Shown here one piece after another: positions 26,080 through 32,853 of a stretch of 33,534 nucleotides of DNA (positions within the stretch are counted from its first letter, which is position 1; each line of letters opens with the position of its first letter). Made by a program: the position numbers and the translations under genes. The notes beneath the pieces are model-generated. The model was given only the letters and a program-made list of their open reading frames with translations. It was not told the DNA's origin and searched no databases. The stretch covers positions 1-33,534 of the forward strand of contig JBGZEX010000049.1 in NCBI GenBank assembly GCA_041846495.1. The letters are read 5' to 3'. The DNA comes from JBGZEX01 sp041846495 (GTDB taxonomy: Bacteria; Bacteroidota; Bacteroidia; Bacteroidales; Marinifilaceae).

Positions 26080-26841
26080 ATGTCCGAAAAAATATTAAAA
26101 AAACTTACCTTAAAAGTCTGGCGTCAAAAAGACGCCAAGTCCAAGGGAAGATTTGAAACCTATACCATAAACGACATCTCTACCGACACCTCTTTCTTGG
26201 AGATGCTGGATATATTGAACGAAAAACTCGTAAGCGAGAATATAGAGCCCATAGCTTTCGACCACGACTGTCGCGAAGGAATATGCGGTACCTGCAGTTT
26301 GTTTGTAGACGGACGGGCTCACGGACCCGATTCCGATATCACCACCTGTCAACTTCATATGCGCAAATTCAAAGACGGAGCCACCATAGTGGTAGAACCC
26401 TGGCGAAGCGGAGCTTTTCCCGTAATAAAGGACCTTATCGTAGATCGCACGGCATATGAAAAAATCCTGCAGGCAGGAGGATACGTATCCGTAAATACCG
26501 GAGGAGTACCCGACGGAAATGCCATCCCCATCCCCAACCACAAAGCCGAAGAAGCCATGGATGCAGCGGCATGCATAGGATGCGGAGCATGTGCCGCCAC
26601 CTGTAAAAACTCCTCGGCCATGCTGTTCGTCGCAGCCAAAGTATCCCAATTGGCGTTACTTCCTCAAGGAAAGGCGGAAGCCGCCCGAAGAGCCAAAGCC
26701 ATGGTGGCGAAAATGGACGAATTGGGATTCGGTAACTGTACCAACACCGGAGCCTGCGAAATGGAATGTCCCAAAAGCATATCCATCGAACACATCGCCC
26801 GCTTGAACCGGGAATTCATCAAGGCCAAATTAAAGGATTAA
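26080..26841 (+). CDS. sdhB: Succinate dehydrogenase/fumarate reductase iron-sulfur subunit
   Basis: 253 aa. A [2Fe-2S] ferredoxin domain has C64, C69, C72 and C90. A C-terminal bacterial-type ferredoxin domain has C165, C168, C171 and C175 (CIGCGACAATC), and C220, C226 and C230 (CTNTGACEMEC) for the [4Fe-4S] and [3Fe-4S] clusters. It carries electrons between the flavin of SdhA and the hemes of SdhC. Its stop codon shares one base with the start of manA (TAATG). Confidence 0.96.
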   Translation: MSEKILKKLTLKVWRQKDAKSKGRFETYTINDISTDTSFLEMLDILNEKLVSENIEPIAFDHDCREGICGTCSLFVDGRAHGPDSDITTCQLHMRKFKDGATIVVEPWRSGAFPVIKDLIVDRTAYEKILQAGGYVSVNTGGVPDGNAIPIPNHKAEEAMDAAACIGCGACAATCKNSSAMLFVAAKVSQLALLPQGKAEAARRAKAMVAKMDELGFGNCTNTGACEMECPKSISIEHIARLNREFIKAKLKD

Positions 26842-27815
26842 TGCTCCATCCCTTAAAATTCAGGCCCATCCTGAAAGAAACCCTGTGGGGAGGAAAAAGA
26901 CTTGCGGCCAAGTCTCCTTCCCCTCCCAAGGGGAGCATAGGTGAAAGTTGGGAGATTTCGGCCGTAGAGGGGGACATATCTTCGGTTTCCGAAGGCCCTC
27001 TCAAAGATAACGACCTCGAAGAATTAATCGAAATCTATACGGGCGAACTCGTCGGAGACGGCATATATGAAAAATACGGGAAAGAATTCCCCTTGTTGCT
27101 CAAATATATCGACGCTCACGACAAATTATCCGTACAAGTACATCCTCCCGACGAAATAGCGAAAGAACGCCATAACGCATACGGGAAAACCGAAATGTGG
27201 TATATTGTAGACGCTTCTCCCGAAGCGGAAATCATATTGGGATTCAAGGAGAACTGCCGAAAAGATATTTATACGGAATGTCTCGCCAAGGGAAATATAG
27301 AAGAACACCTGAACCGCATCCCCGTAAAAAAGGGAGATTGTTTTTTTATTCCGGCAGGAACGGTACACGCCATAGGGAAAGGATGTTATATTGCCGAAAT
27401 CCAGGAGAATTCCGACATCACCTATCGCATATACGACTACGATCGTAAAGATAAGGACGGGAATCTGCGCGAATTGCACACCGAATGGGCAAAAGACGTT
27501 ATCGATTTCTCCGCACAAAAAGAAAACCGCATCCCCTACCGCAGGCATATCGAAGGTACGGAAAAAATTCTCCGGTGTCCGTATTTCTCCGTCAATATCC
27601 TGTCCCTTTCGAAAAAAACCGAAAAAGACTATTTCCTTCTCGATTCTTTCGTCGTACATATGTGTATAAGCGGAAGTTATACCCTCGTATACGGAGAGGA
27701 TGAATATACGGAAGTAAAAGAAGGGGATACCCTACTCATCCCCGCCTGCTTGAAAAACATAAGCATCATTCCCCGGGATAAAACCGAAATCATAGAAATT
27801 TACGTAGAGAATTAG
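26841..27815 (+). CDS. manA: Type I mannose-6-phosphate isomerase
   Basis: 324 aa from the ATG at 26841, the size of the short bacterial class. Zinc-site residues are visible: Q99 and H101 in VQVHPPDE, E118 in KTEMWYI and H176 in GTVHAIG. The opening LKFRPILKETLWGGKRL is typical. It interconverts mannose-6-phosphate and fructose-6-phosphate in the cytoplasm. The start codon overlaps the sdhB stop (TAATG), implying translational coupling to the respiratory operon. A longer frame beginning at 26766 lies inside sdhB and has no family match in its extra residues. Confidence 0.93.
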   Translation: MLHPLKFRPILKETLWGGKRLAAKSPSPPKGSIGESWEISAVEGDISSVSEGPLKDNDLEELIEIYTGELVGDGIYEKYGKEFPLLLKYIDAHDKLSVQVHPPDEIAKERHNAYGKTEMWYIVDASPEAEIILGFKENCRKDIYTECLAKGNIEEHLNRIPVKKGDCFFIPAGTVHAIGKGCYIAEIQENSDITYRIYDYDRKDKDGNLRELHTEWAKDVIDFSAQKENRIPYRRHIEGTEKILRCPYFSVNILSLSKKTEKDYFLLDSFVVHMCISGSYTLVYGEDEYTEVKEGDTLLIPACLKNISIIPRDKTEIIEIYVEN

Positions 27816-27852
27816 CAATTAACGCACGGTGTTCGGTCCCGGAGAATTGAAA

Positions 27853-27877
27853 TTTGCATTTTTTTTTTGTAATTTAG
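27853..27877 (+). promoter_or_regulatory. Possible clpP promoter
   Basis: TTTG (27853-27856) and TAATTTAG (27870-27877, one mismatch to TAnnTTTG) lie in the 86-base gap before clpP. The spacer is short at 13 bases, so this is weak support. Confidence 0.3.
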
Positions 27878-27901
27878 TCCCCGAAAATAAAAACGAAAAA
27901 A

Positions 27902-28579
27902 ATGATTCCCGAAAAAGAATTTTACAAATATGCACTTAAACATAAAGGAATAAGCAGTCTTAATATGGAGCGCTACGTCTCCTCCATTTCGAACTATATA
28001 TCTCCCACCATTATCGAAGAACGCCAACTCAATATTGCAAGCATGGATGTTTTTTCACGCCTCATGATGGATCGTATCATATTCCTCGGAGTACCCATAG
28101 ACGATGATGTGGCCAATATCATCATGGCACAGCTTCTGTTTTTGGAATCCACCGACCCGGACAAAGACATCCAAATCTATTTCAATACCCCCGGGGGATC
28201 CGTATATGCAGGTCTCGGAATATACGATACCATGCAATATATCTCGTGCGAATTGGCTACCACATGCACCGGAATGGCGGCTTCCATGGGAGCCGTTCTA
28301 CTCACGGCGGGCACAAAAGGGAAACGCTCCGCCCTCAAACATTCCCGGATCATGATACACCAACCTATGGGCGGGGCTCAGGGACAGGCTTCGGATATAG
28401 AAATCACGGCCCGGGAAATAGGGAAACTGAAAAAAGAATTATACGAAATCATCGCCCTGCATTCCGGAAATACCCTGAAAAAAGTCGAGAAAGACTCCGA
28501 CCGGGACTATTGGATGACCTCGGAGGAAGCACAGGCTTACGGAATGATCGACAAAGTACTTATTAGAGAAAAGAAATAA
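27902..28579 (+). CDS. clpP: ATP-dependent Clp protease proteolytic subunit
   Basis: 225 aa. The catalytic triad is visible: S128 in GMAASMGAVL, H153 in RIMIHQPMGG, and Asp in the EKDSDRDYWM segment. The substrate-groove sequence FNTPGGSVYAGLGIYDTMQY is also intact. An N-terminal stretch of about 30 residues precedes the core and may be processed. It pairs with ClpX encoded directly downstream (TAATG, one-base overlap). In many Bacteroidales tig precedes clpP; here manA does. Confidence 0.96.
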   Translation: MIPEKEFYKYALKHKGISSLNMERYVSSISNYISPTIIEERQLNIASMDVFSRLMMDRIIFLGVPIDDDVANIIMAQLLFLESTDPDKDIQIYFNTPGGSVYAGLGIYDTMQYISCELATTCTGMAASMGAVLLTAGTKGKRSALKHSRIMIHQPMGGAQGQASDIEITAREIGKLKKELYEIIALHSGNTLKKVEKDSDRDYWMTSEEAQAYGMIDKVLIREKK

Positions 28580-29793
28580 TGCACGACAGATGTTCTTTTT
28601 GCGAACGCAACAGAAATGAGGTAAACTACCTTATCGAAGGCAGTCTCGGAGCTATTTGCGACGAATGCGCCATTCGTGCTTTCGATATCGTTACGGAAGA
28701 AAACAGATGCCCTTCCGACTTCAATATCGACAAAACCGACATTAAAAAGCCCGTCGAAATCAAAGAATTTTTAGACCAATACGTAATCGGACAGGATGAA
28801 GCCAAAAAACATATAGCCGTAGCCGTATATAACCATTACAAACGACTTATACATGCCGGCGAAAAAGACGATGTGGAAATAGAGAAATCCAATATCGTCA
28901 TGGTGGGAAGCACCGGAACGGGAAAAACCCTTTTGGCACGTACCATAGCCAGGATGCTCCATCTCCCGTTTACCATCGTAGATGCCACCGTACTCACGGA
29001 AGCCGGTTATGTGGGCGAAGATATAGAATCCGTATTGACCCGGTTGCTGCAAGCGGCCGACTACGATGTGGAAGCCGCCGAAAAAGGCATCGTATTTATC
29101 GACGAACTGGATAAAATCGCCCGGAAAGGAGATAACCCGTCCATCACCCGCGACGTAAGCGGAGAAGGAGTACAACAAGGGCTTCTCAAACTCCTGGAAG
29201 GCTCCGTCGTCAACGTCCCCCCTCAAGGCGGACGAAAACATCCGGATCAGAAAATGATACCGGTAAATACCAAAAATATCCTCTTCATATGCGGAGGGGC
29301 TTTCGACGGCATAGAGAAAAAAATCGCCGCCCGTCTCAATACCTCCGTCGTAGGATTCAATGCCGGCAAAGCGCGGGAAGCCGTCGATAAAAGCAATTTT
29401 CTCCAATACATCGCCCCTCAGGACCTTAAAGCATACGGACTCATACCCGAAATCATCGGACGTCTCCCCGTGCTCACCTATTTGGAACCCTTGGACAAAA
29501 AAGCTTTGAGAAACATATTGACCCAACCGAAAAACTCCATCATACGCCAATATATCCGCCTGTTCGAAATGGACGGGATAGAATTGAGCTTTAACGAAAA
29601 TGCCTTGGAATACATCGTAGACAAGGCCGTGGAATTCAATTTGGGTGCAAGAGGACTGCGTTCCATATGCGAAGCCGTGATGACCGACCTTATGTATCAC
29701 ATACCGGGACAAGATAAAAAACAAATCAGAATCACTAAAAAATATGCGGAAGAACGTTTGGAAAAAACGAATCTACACCGCCTGAGAGCCTGA
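28579..29793 (+). CDS. clpX: ATP-dependent Clp protease ATP-binding subunit ClpX
   Basis: 404 aa. An N-terminal zinc finger (C5, C8, C27, C30) recruits substrates and adaptors. The AAA+ core has Walker A GSTGTGKT (110-117), Walker B GIVFIDELDK, the pore/RKH region GGRKHPDQ and the sensor-2 block NLGARGLRSICEA. It unfolds tagged proteins and feeds them to ClpP. It overlaps clpP by one base. A GC-rich hairpin pair follows at 29861-29914. Confidence 0.97.
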   Translation: MHDRCSFCERNRNEVNYLIEGSLGAICDECAIRAFDIVTEENRCPSDFNIDKTDIKKPVEIKEFLDQYVIGQDEAKKHIAVAVYNHYKRLIHAGEKDDVEIEKSNIVMVGSTGTGKTLLARTIARMLHLPFTIVDATVLTEAGYVGEDIESVLTRLLQAADYDVEAAEKGIVFIDELDKIARKGDNPSITRDVSGEGVQQGLLKLLEGSVVNVPPQGGRKHPDQKMIPVNTKNILFICGGAFDGIEKKIAARLNTSVVGFNAGKAREAVDKSNFLQYIAPQDLKAYGLIPEIIGRLPVLTYLEPLDKKALRNILTQPKNSIIRQYIRLFEMDGIELSFNENALEYIVDKAVEFNLGARGLRSICEAVMTDLMYHIPGQDKKQIRITKKYAEERLEKTNLHRLRA

Positions 29794-29860
29794 TGAATAA
29801 ATATTGCACCGGAAAGTGTCAGACGAATTGCTCACGGTTAATTCTCTGTTAAAAACTCTT

Positions 29861-29914
29861 CGGCCGGAGAACGGCCGACACTCACCGGGACGGGTGGTCC
29901 CGCCCGACGAGTGT
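29861..29914. terminator. Tandem GC-rich hairpins between clpX and a convergent gene
   Basis: First hairpin: CGGCCG-GAGAA-CGGCCG (29861-29877). Second: outer arms ACACTC/GAGTGT (29878-29883 and 29909-29914) enclosing CGGGAC-GGGTG-GTCCCG (29886-29902). On the minus strand the first stem is followed by AAGAGTTTTTAA, so it can terminate the leftward gene ending at 29953. For clpX the T-run is poor. Probably a shared terminator region. Confidence 0.6.
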
Positions 29915-29952
29915 AAAATTTATAAGCTGATTTGACGATATACAGCAATCAC

Positions 29953-30510
29953 TTAGGAGGCTGTGGTTCGGATACTTTTGATTGTCGAATACACTTTGGA
30001 ATATTCGGGCTCATGCACTTCTCTGACTTCAGTTATCCCCCTGAAATCGGAAGGAGAAAAATATTTCATCAGTTGCAAATAAAAGACCTTCCCTGTTGCA
30101 TCTTCGTGAATATAGAGTTGCAATGGCTGATTGTTCGCTTCCGCAGCATCAGCAAGGCCTTTGAAATCACCGACTTCCAACATCTGCAAAAGCGATTCTT
30201 CACTCACAACTGAAGAATCGAATTTCTTCACAGCGACTTTTACAATCTTGCCGCCACTCCGCTTATTGTAGTATGCTTCGCCACCGAAATAAGCCGAAAA
30301 GCCAAAATATAACAGCCCGATCACACCAATCACACGAACCGCCAGAGAGGAGAACGGCAAGATTGAAGGAAAAATGATTAATAACAAACAGATTGCTGCC
30401 AATACGTAGTAGACGTTCTTCTTCGTCCCGTTTGTCCTTTTTTCAATGTCAGTGTTCGCCTCATAATATGCATAGAGGTTTACCGGATACTCTTTCTTTT
30501 CTGTTTCCAT
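29953..30510 (-). CDS. Unknown two-helix membrane protein
   Basis: 185 aa. A hydrophilic N-terminus of about 34 residues is followed by two adjacent membrane helices (about 35-53 and 57-77) and a soluble C-terminal domain of about 105 residues that looks mixed alpha/beta (KIVKVAVKKFDSSVV, then YIHEDATGKVFYLQLMKYFS). No family is recognised. It is monocistronic, converging on clpX, with a candidate promoter at 30591-30598. Base usage is closer to the core genes than to the toxin region to its right. Confidence 0.75.
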   Translation of the reverse strand: METEKKEYPVNLYAYYEANTDIEKRTNGTKKNVYYVLAAICLLLIIFPSILPFSSLAVRVIGVIGLLYFGFSAYFGGEAYYNKRSGGKIVKVAVKKFDSSVVSEESLLQMLEVGDFKGLADAAEANNQPLQLYIHEDATGKVFYLQLMKYFSPSDFRGITEVREVHEPEYSKVYSTIKSIRTTAS

Positions 30511-30590
30511 ATTCTCTTTTTTAGTGTTGATTTATCTATTATCTCATTTCTGTCGCACTTTGCCATGAGTTCTCTCCCGGAATTTTTCTA

Positions 30591-30598
30591 CAAAGATA
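30591..30598 (-). promoter_or_regulatory. Candidate -7 box of the two-helix membrane protein
   Basis: Minus-strand TATCTTTG (exact TAnnTTTG), about 80 bases before the ATG at 30510. No clear -33 box. Confidence 0.4.
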
Positions 30599-30698
30599 CA
30601 TTTTTACGTGATTCCAGGATAAAAACTCTTATAAAAGAGAATAATCGTACGATTGTTTTGTGTTTTTACCGTTTCGAAAAGCATGTCTAAGCCGAAAT

Positions 30699-30716
30699 AA
30701 AAATCTGTAGATTTTT
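30699..30716. repeat. Perfect inverted repeat in the intergenic gap
   Basis: AAAAATCT-GT-AGATTTTT: eight-base arms. An overlapping alternative stem is AAATCTG (30701-30707) with CAGATTT (30717-30723). It could be an operator or a small RNA stem; there is no further support. Confidence 0.4.
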
Positions 30717-30970
30717 CAGATTTGTAAGAGTAAAAACGGGAACGAGGCATTATAAGACGGGAAATTTCTTCGTAAAACTGAAGAATGATTCATTTCTTTC
30801 TGATTCTAAACTAACATTTTTAATGTTTTTTATAGTACCTATTCCACCTACAAAGATAGTAAAAAAAAATCAACGCCCGTGGCTATTAATTCCGCATTTT
30901 TATCACTCGCTTCGATACACGATCAGTTCTCCTTTGATGCTTTTATTAAGCAAACTAAAAAGAATTATGT

Positions 30971-30997
30971 AAAAAGCCCAGCCTCCCCGAAGCTTTA
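30971..30997 (-). terminator. Terminator closing the RHS toxin/immunity region
   Basis: Minus strand: AAAGC (30996-30992) pairs with GCTTT (30977-30973), extended by two G-U pairs, followed by a T-run to 30971. It starts directly after the stop of the putative immunity gene. Confidence 0.6.
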
Positions 30998-31333
30998 TTA
31001 TTCTGATAATTCTTTTATCATTTCTTGTAATCGTTCTTTTGTTATTTCTCCATTTATTTCAGGAGATGCAAATTCAAAAATGATCTCTTGCAACTCTTCA
31101 TTCTCAAAATCTAAATCATCCCTACATTCTATTAAATTAGACCAATTTTCCAAATCTTGTAAGGTAATCTGCTGCTCCAAACATTTCTTTAAAACTTTTA
31201 AAAATTGGGGTTTTGTAATTACCAAATAAGGTTCTTCCACATCCCATGAATATTTAGAAAGTTCATTTTTTAAGGATGGCAAACTCTTGTTAAAAGATAC
31301 CAAGTCATTTAGTATATCTGCTCGACTTCTCAT
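30998..31333 (-). CDS. Putative immunity protein of the orphan RHS toxin
   Basis: 111 aa from ATG 31333, or 119 aa from an in-frame ATG at 31357 that would overlap the toxin end by 17 bases. Small, acidic, helical and soluble, with Glu/Asp-rich LIECRDDLDFENEELQEIIF in the middle and ITKERLQEMIKELSE at the end. Position directly after an RHS toxin C-terminus, size and acidity fit an immunity protein that neutralises the toxin in the cytoplasm. The assignment is from context; no family is named. It may still be useful to the cell, for protection against kin, even if the local toxin is silent. Confidence 0.7.
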   Translation of the reverse strand: MRSRADILNDLVSFNKSLPSLKNELSKYSWDVEEPYLVITKPQFLKVLKKCLEQQITLQDLENWSNLIECRDDLDFENEELQEIIFEFASPEINGEITKERLQEMIKELSE

Positions 31334-31340
31334 ATATATA

Positions 31341-31582
31341 TTATTTTGGCTTAACATGAATGATTTTACCGTCAGGACCGAATGTCGTTTTTAACATTTT
31401 AAAAGTTTTCCCTTGTGGATTAACCCATTTTTGGTATACTGCTTTTGAGCCGGGTACTCTTCCAGATGAAATCACTTCAAATAAATAATTACCATCTTTT
31501 AGTCGCCTAAAAGTTGCACTCGATTTAGAGTTGGCAGGGATTTTCTTTACAAATCGAGTAAAGTTACTCTTATAGGCTTCAA
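31341..31582 (-). pseudogene. Orphan RHS toxin C-terminal domain, out of frame
   Basis: The frame encodes about 79 residues ending ...GPDGKIIHVKPK. The meaningful part runs from YKSNFTRFVKKIP through SGRVPGSKAVYQKW to the stop. The pattern 'GRVPGS-A-Y-K ... KTT..PDG.I.HVK' recurs at C-termini of bacterial polymorphic toxins (RHS and CdiA-like) as I recall; the activity is not known to me. Upstream of about 31580 this frame is only a shadow of the RHS tip. To be made as part of the RHS protein it needs a one-base shift back at the junction. Its own ATG at 31703 would translate nonsense first. It is most likely a silent toxin cassette. Confidence 0.65.
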
Positions 31583-32044
31583 CATAAATCCTACAGCGGC
31601 ATTTTGAGCCTTGTTGCTGTGATAAAGGGATAAGACCGAAACCTCTTCTTCGCTCAGTTGGCGCGGGGCAAGACCGAACTCCTCTACCCAATGCATATTC
31701 CATCCCGGAGAATCGTAATACGTTCCCATTCCGGAATGCTTGTCGTAACTGTTTCCGAAAAACTTAAAATCCCTGATTTTTTCGTCGGGAACCATCACTA
31801 CATTGTTGCTCCCGTCATTCGTTTGCAAAAGGATGTTGTAGTTACGATCCGCATAATGCGTAAAATTTCTTCCGTCCGGGTCGATGAAATTTACCGGATT
31901 ATTCGCACAATATACGTAGGGCGTAATACTTACACTCACCTGCGTTAATGGATCTACCGAAAAACGGCATCCGGCAGTTTTTGCTTCAGGGTTATTAAGC
32001 CCTAAAAACAATACTCCCCAAAATATGATCAGACTCTGTTTCAT
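31547..32044 (-). CDS. Truncated orphan RHS protein (core end plus tip)
   Basis: 165 aa from ATG 32044. The N-terminus is signal-peptide-like (MKQSLIIFWGVLFLGLNN). It runs straight into the end of the RHS-associated core (RFSVDPLT, then PYVYCANNPVNFIDPDG) and a tip region nearly identical to that of the main RHS protein at the right edge. The final residues (IRVTLLDL) come from reading toxin DNA in the wrong frame. Full RHS proteins have over a thousand residues with YD repeats before the core, so this looks like an internal-deletion derivative joining a 5' end to a 3' end. The ATG at 32044 is chosen because the -7 box ends six bases upstream, so an earlier start is impossible from that promoter. 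Confidence 0.65.
   Translation of the reverse strand: MKQSLIIFWGVLFLGLNNPEAKTAGCRFSVDPLTQVSVSITPYVYCANNPVNFIDPDGRNFTHYADRNYNILLQTNDGSNNVVMVPDEKIRDFKFFGNSYDKHSGMGTYYDSPGWNMHWVEEFGLAPRQLSEEEVSVLSLYHSNKAQNAAVGFMLKPIRVTLLDL
31573..31847. repeat. Direct repeat, copy 1 (RHS tip, orphan)
   Basis: 275 bases aligned with 33260-33534 without gaps, with four differences seen by eye. It begins at TAGGCTTCAAC and its partner is cut by the window edge, so the true repeat is probably longer. It provides homology for recombination that could swap the downstream toxin. Confidence 0.93.
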
Positions 32045-32050
32045 CGAAAT

Positions 32051-32082
32051 CAAAGATACAAAACTTACTACTTGCAATCAAA
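32051..32082 (-). promoter_or_regulatory. Promoter in front of the orphan RHS gene
   Basis: Minus strand: TTTG (32082-32079), 20 bases, TATCTTTG (32058-32051): both Bacteroidota boxes with ideal spacing. The -7 box ends six bases before the ATG at 32044, predicting a transcript with almost no leader. Confidence 0.6.
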
Positions 32083-32196
32083 CCAAACATATAAATTCGG
32101 ATAAACCAACGCACAACAACACGTTTTCATTCTACTTGGTACCTTTAGTAAGTAATTTTCAGAGTATTATGTAGACGGAAATGACATGCTTACAGC

Positions 32197-32853
32197 TTAG
32201 TGTTTTTTATACTTGATGAGTTCTCTATATTTTTGTGGCAACCATTCCCGTATTTCTTTCTGTTCTTCCCTGGCTTGCTTAAAATATTCTTGAAAGATAT
32301 GGCTTAATTCAGGCTTAAAGCCAATTATATCTATCGGATATTCATAATCATTTGCAGAGTATTTGCCATAGTTCCCACTTTTACCAAACACAAAATATTC
32401 ATTGTAACTCATTTCCAAAAGAACAGCCGATATATAATTTCCGCTTGTTAGTTCTTCCCAAGTTATGTTTACAGGGAATTTCATTCTGAACATAGGCTCT
32501 CCGTCTGTAAATTCTTGCGAGTGTTGAATAATGACAAAATATTCTTCTCCAACTTCCTGCATGGCTTTTTGCAGTTGTAAAAAATCCTCTTCTACAAATA
32601 AGTTGCCTCCCTTTAATGCTATCATCTCGAATTCCGGATGATAAATTAATTCAGGTAAGTTCTTACCCTCAACAAAAATTTCATCTTGTACCGGCTTCCA
32701 AACATTTAAATATTCTTGCTCCGGCAACCAATATTTTTGTAAATATTTTTCGGCGAGTTCTTTGTCGCCCCATTTCGCATCGGGAACGAGTCTTGAGAAT
32801 CCTGCCCAATGGTAAGATTCATAAAATTCAATATGTCTGATATACTCTATCAC
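32197..32853 (-). CDS. Putative immunity protein of the main RHS toxin
   Basis: 218 aa starting at GTG 32853. No ATG is available nearby, and the GTGA overlap with the RHS stop supports this start. Soluble, acidic to neutral, rich in Trp and Tyr near the N-terminus (FYESYHWAGFSRLVP) and charged at the C-terminus (REEQKEIREWLPQKYRELIK). No family is recognised. The four-base overlap with a toxin-tipped RHS gene is the standard arrangement for a cognate immunity gene. It is larger than many immunity proteins, so an additional role cannot be excluded. Confidence 0.7.
   Translation of the reverse strand: MIEYIRHIEFYESYHWAGFSRLVPDAKWGDKELAEKYLQKYWLPEQEYLNVWKPVQDEIFVEGKNLPELIYHPEFEMIALKGGNLFVEEDFLQLQKAMQEVGEEYFVIIQHSQEFTDGEPMFRMKFPVNITWEELTSGNYISAVLLEMSYNEYFVFGKSGNYGKYSANDYEYPIDIIGFKPELSHIFQEYFKQAREEQKEIREWLPQKYRELIKYKKH

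Larger units (their letters stand above)
30511..30997. other. 487-bp gap without a convincing gene
   Basis: A/T-rich stretch separating the core chromosome genes from the RHS cassette region. It holds a promoter-like TATCTTTG (minus) at 30591-30598, a second identical box in the same CTACAAAGATA context at 30848-30858 with no gene just downstream, a perfect inverted repeat at 30699-30716, and a terminator at its right end. A short plus-strand frame starting at 30879 is mostly antisense to the putative immunity gene and is not supported. Confidence 0.7.

Noticed and set aside
30879..31229. Plus-strand 116-codon frame
   Set aside because: Most of it is antisense to the putative immunity gene, and the rest shows no protein-like pattern.
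31583..31703. Start of a stand-alone toxin at ATG 31703
   Set aside because: This part is an out-of-frame reading of the RHS tip, whose true frame is conserved in the second copy.
32045..32077. Start of the orphan RHS protein at 32077
   Set aside because: It would lie inside the -7 box of the only good promoter. The next Met (32044) begins a signal-like sequence.
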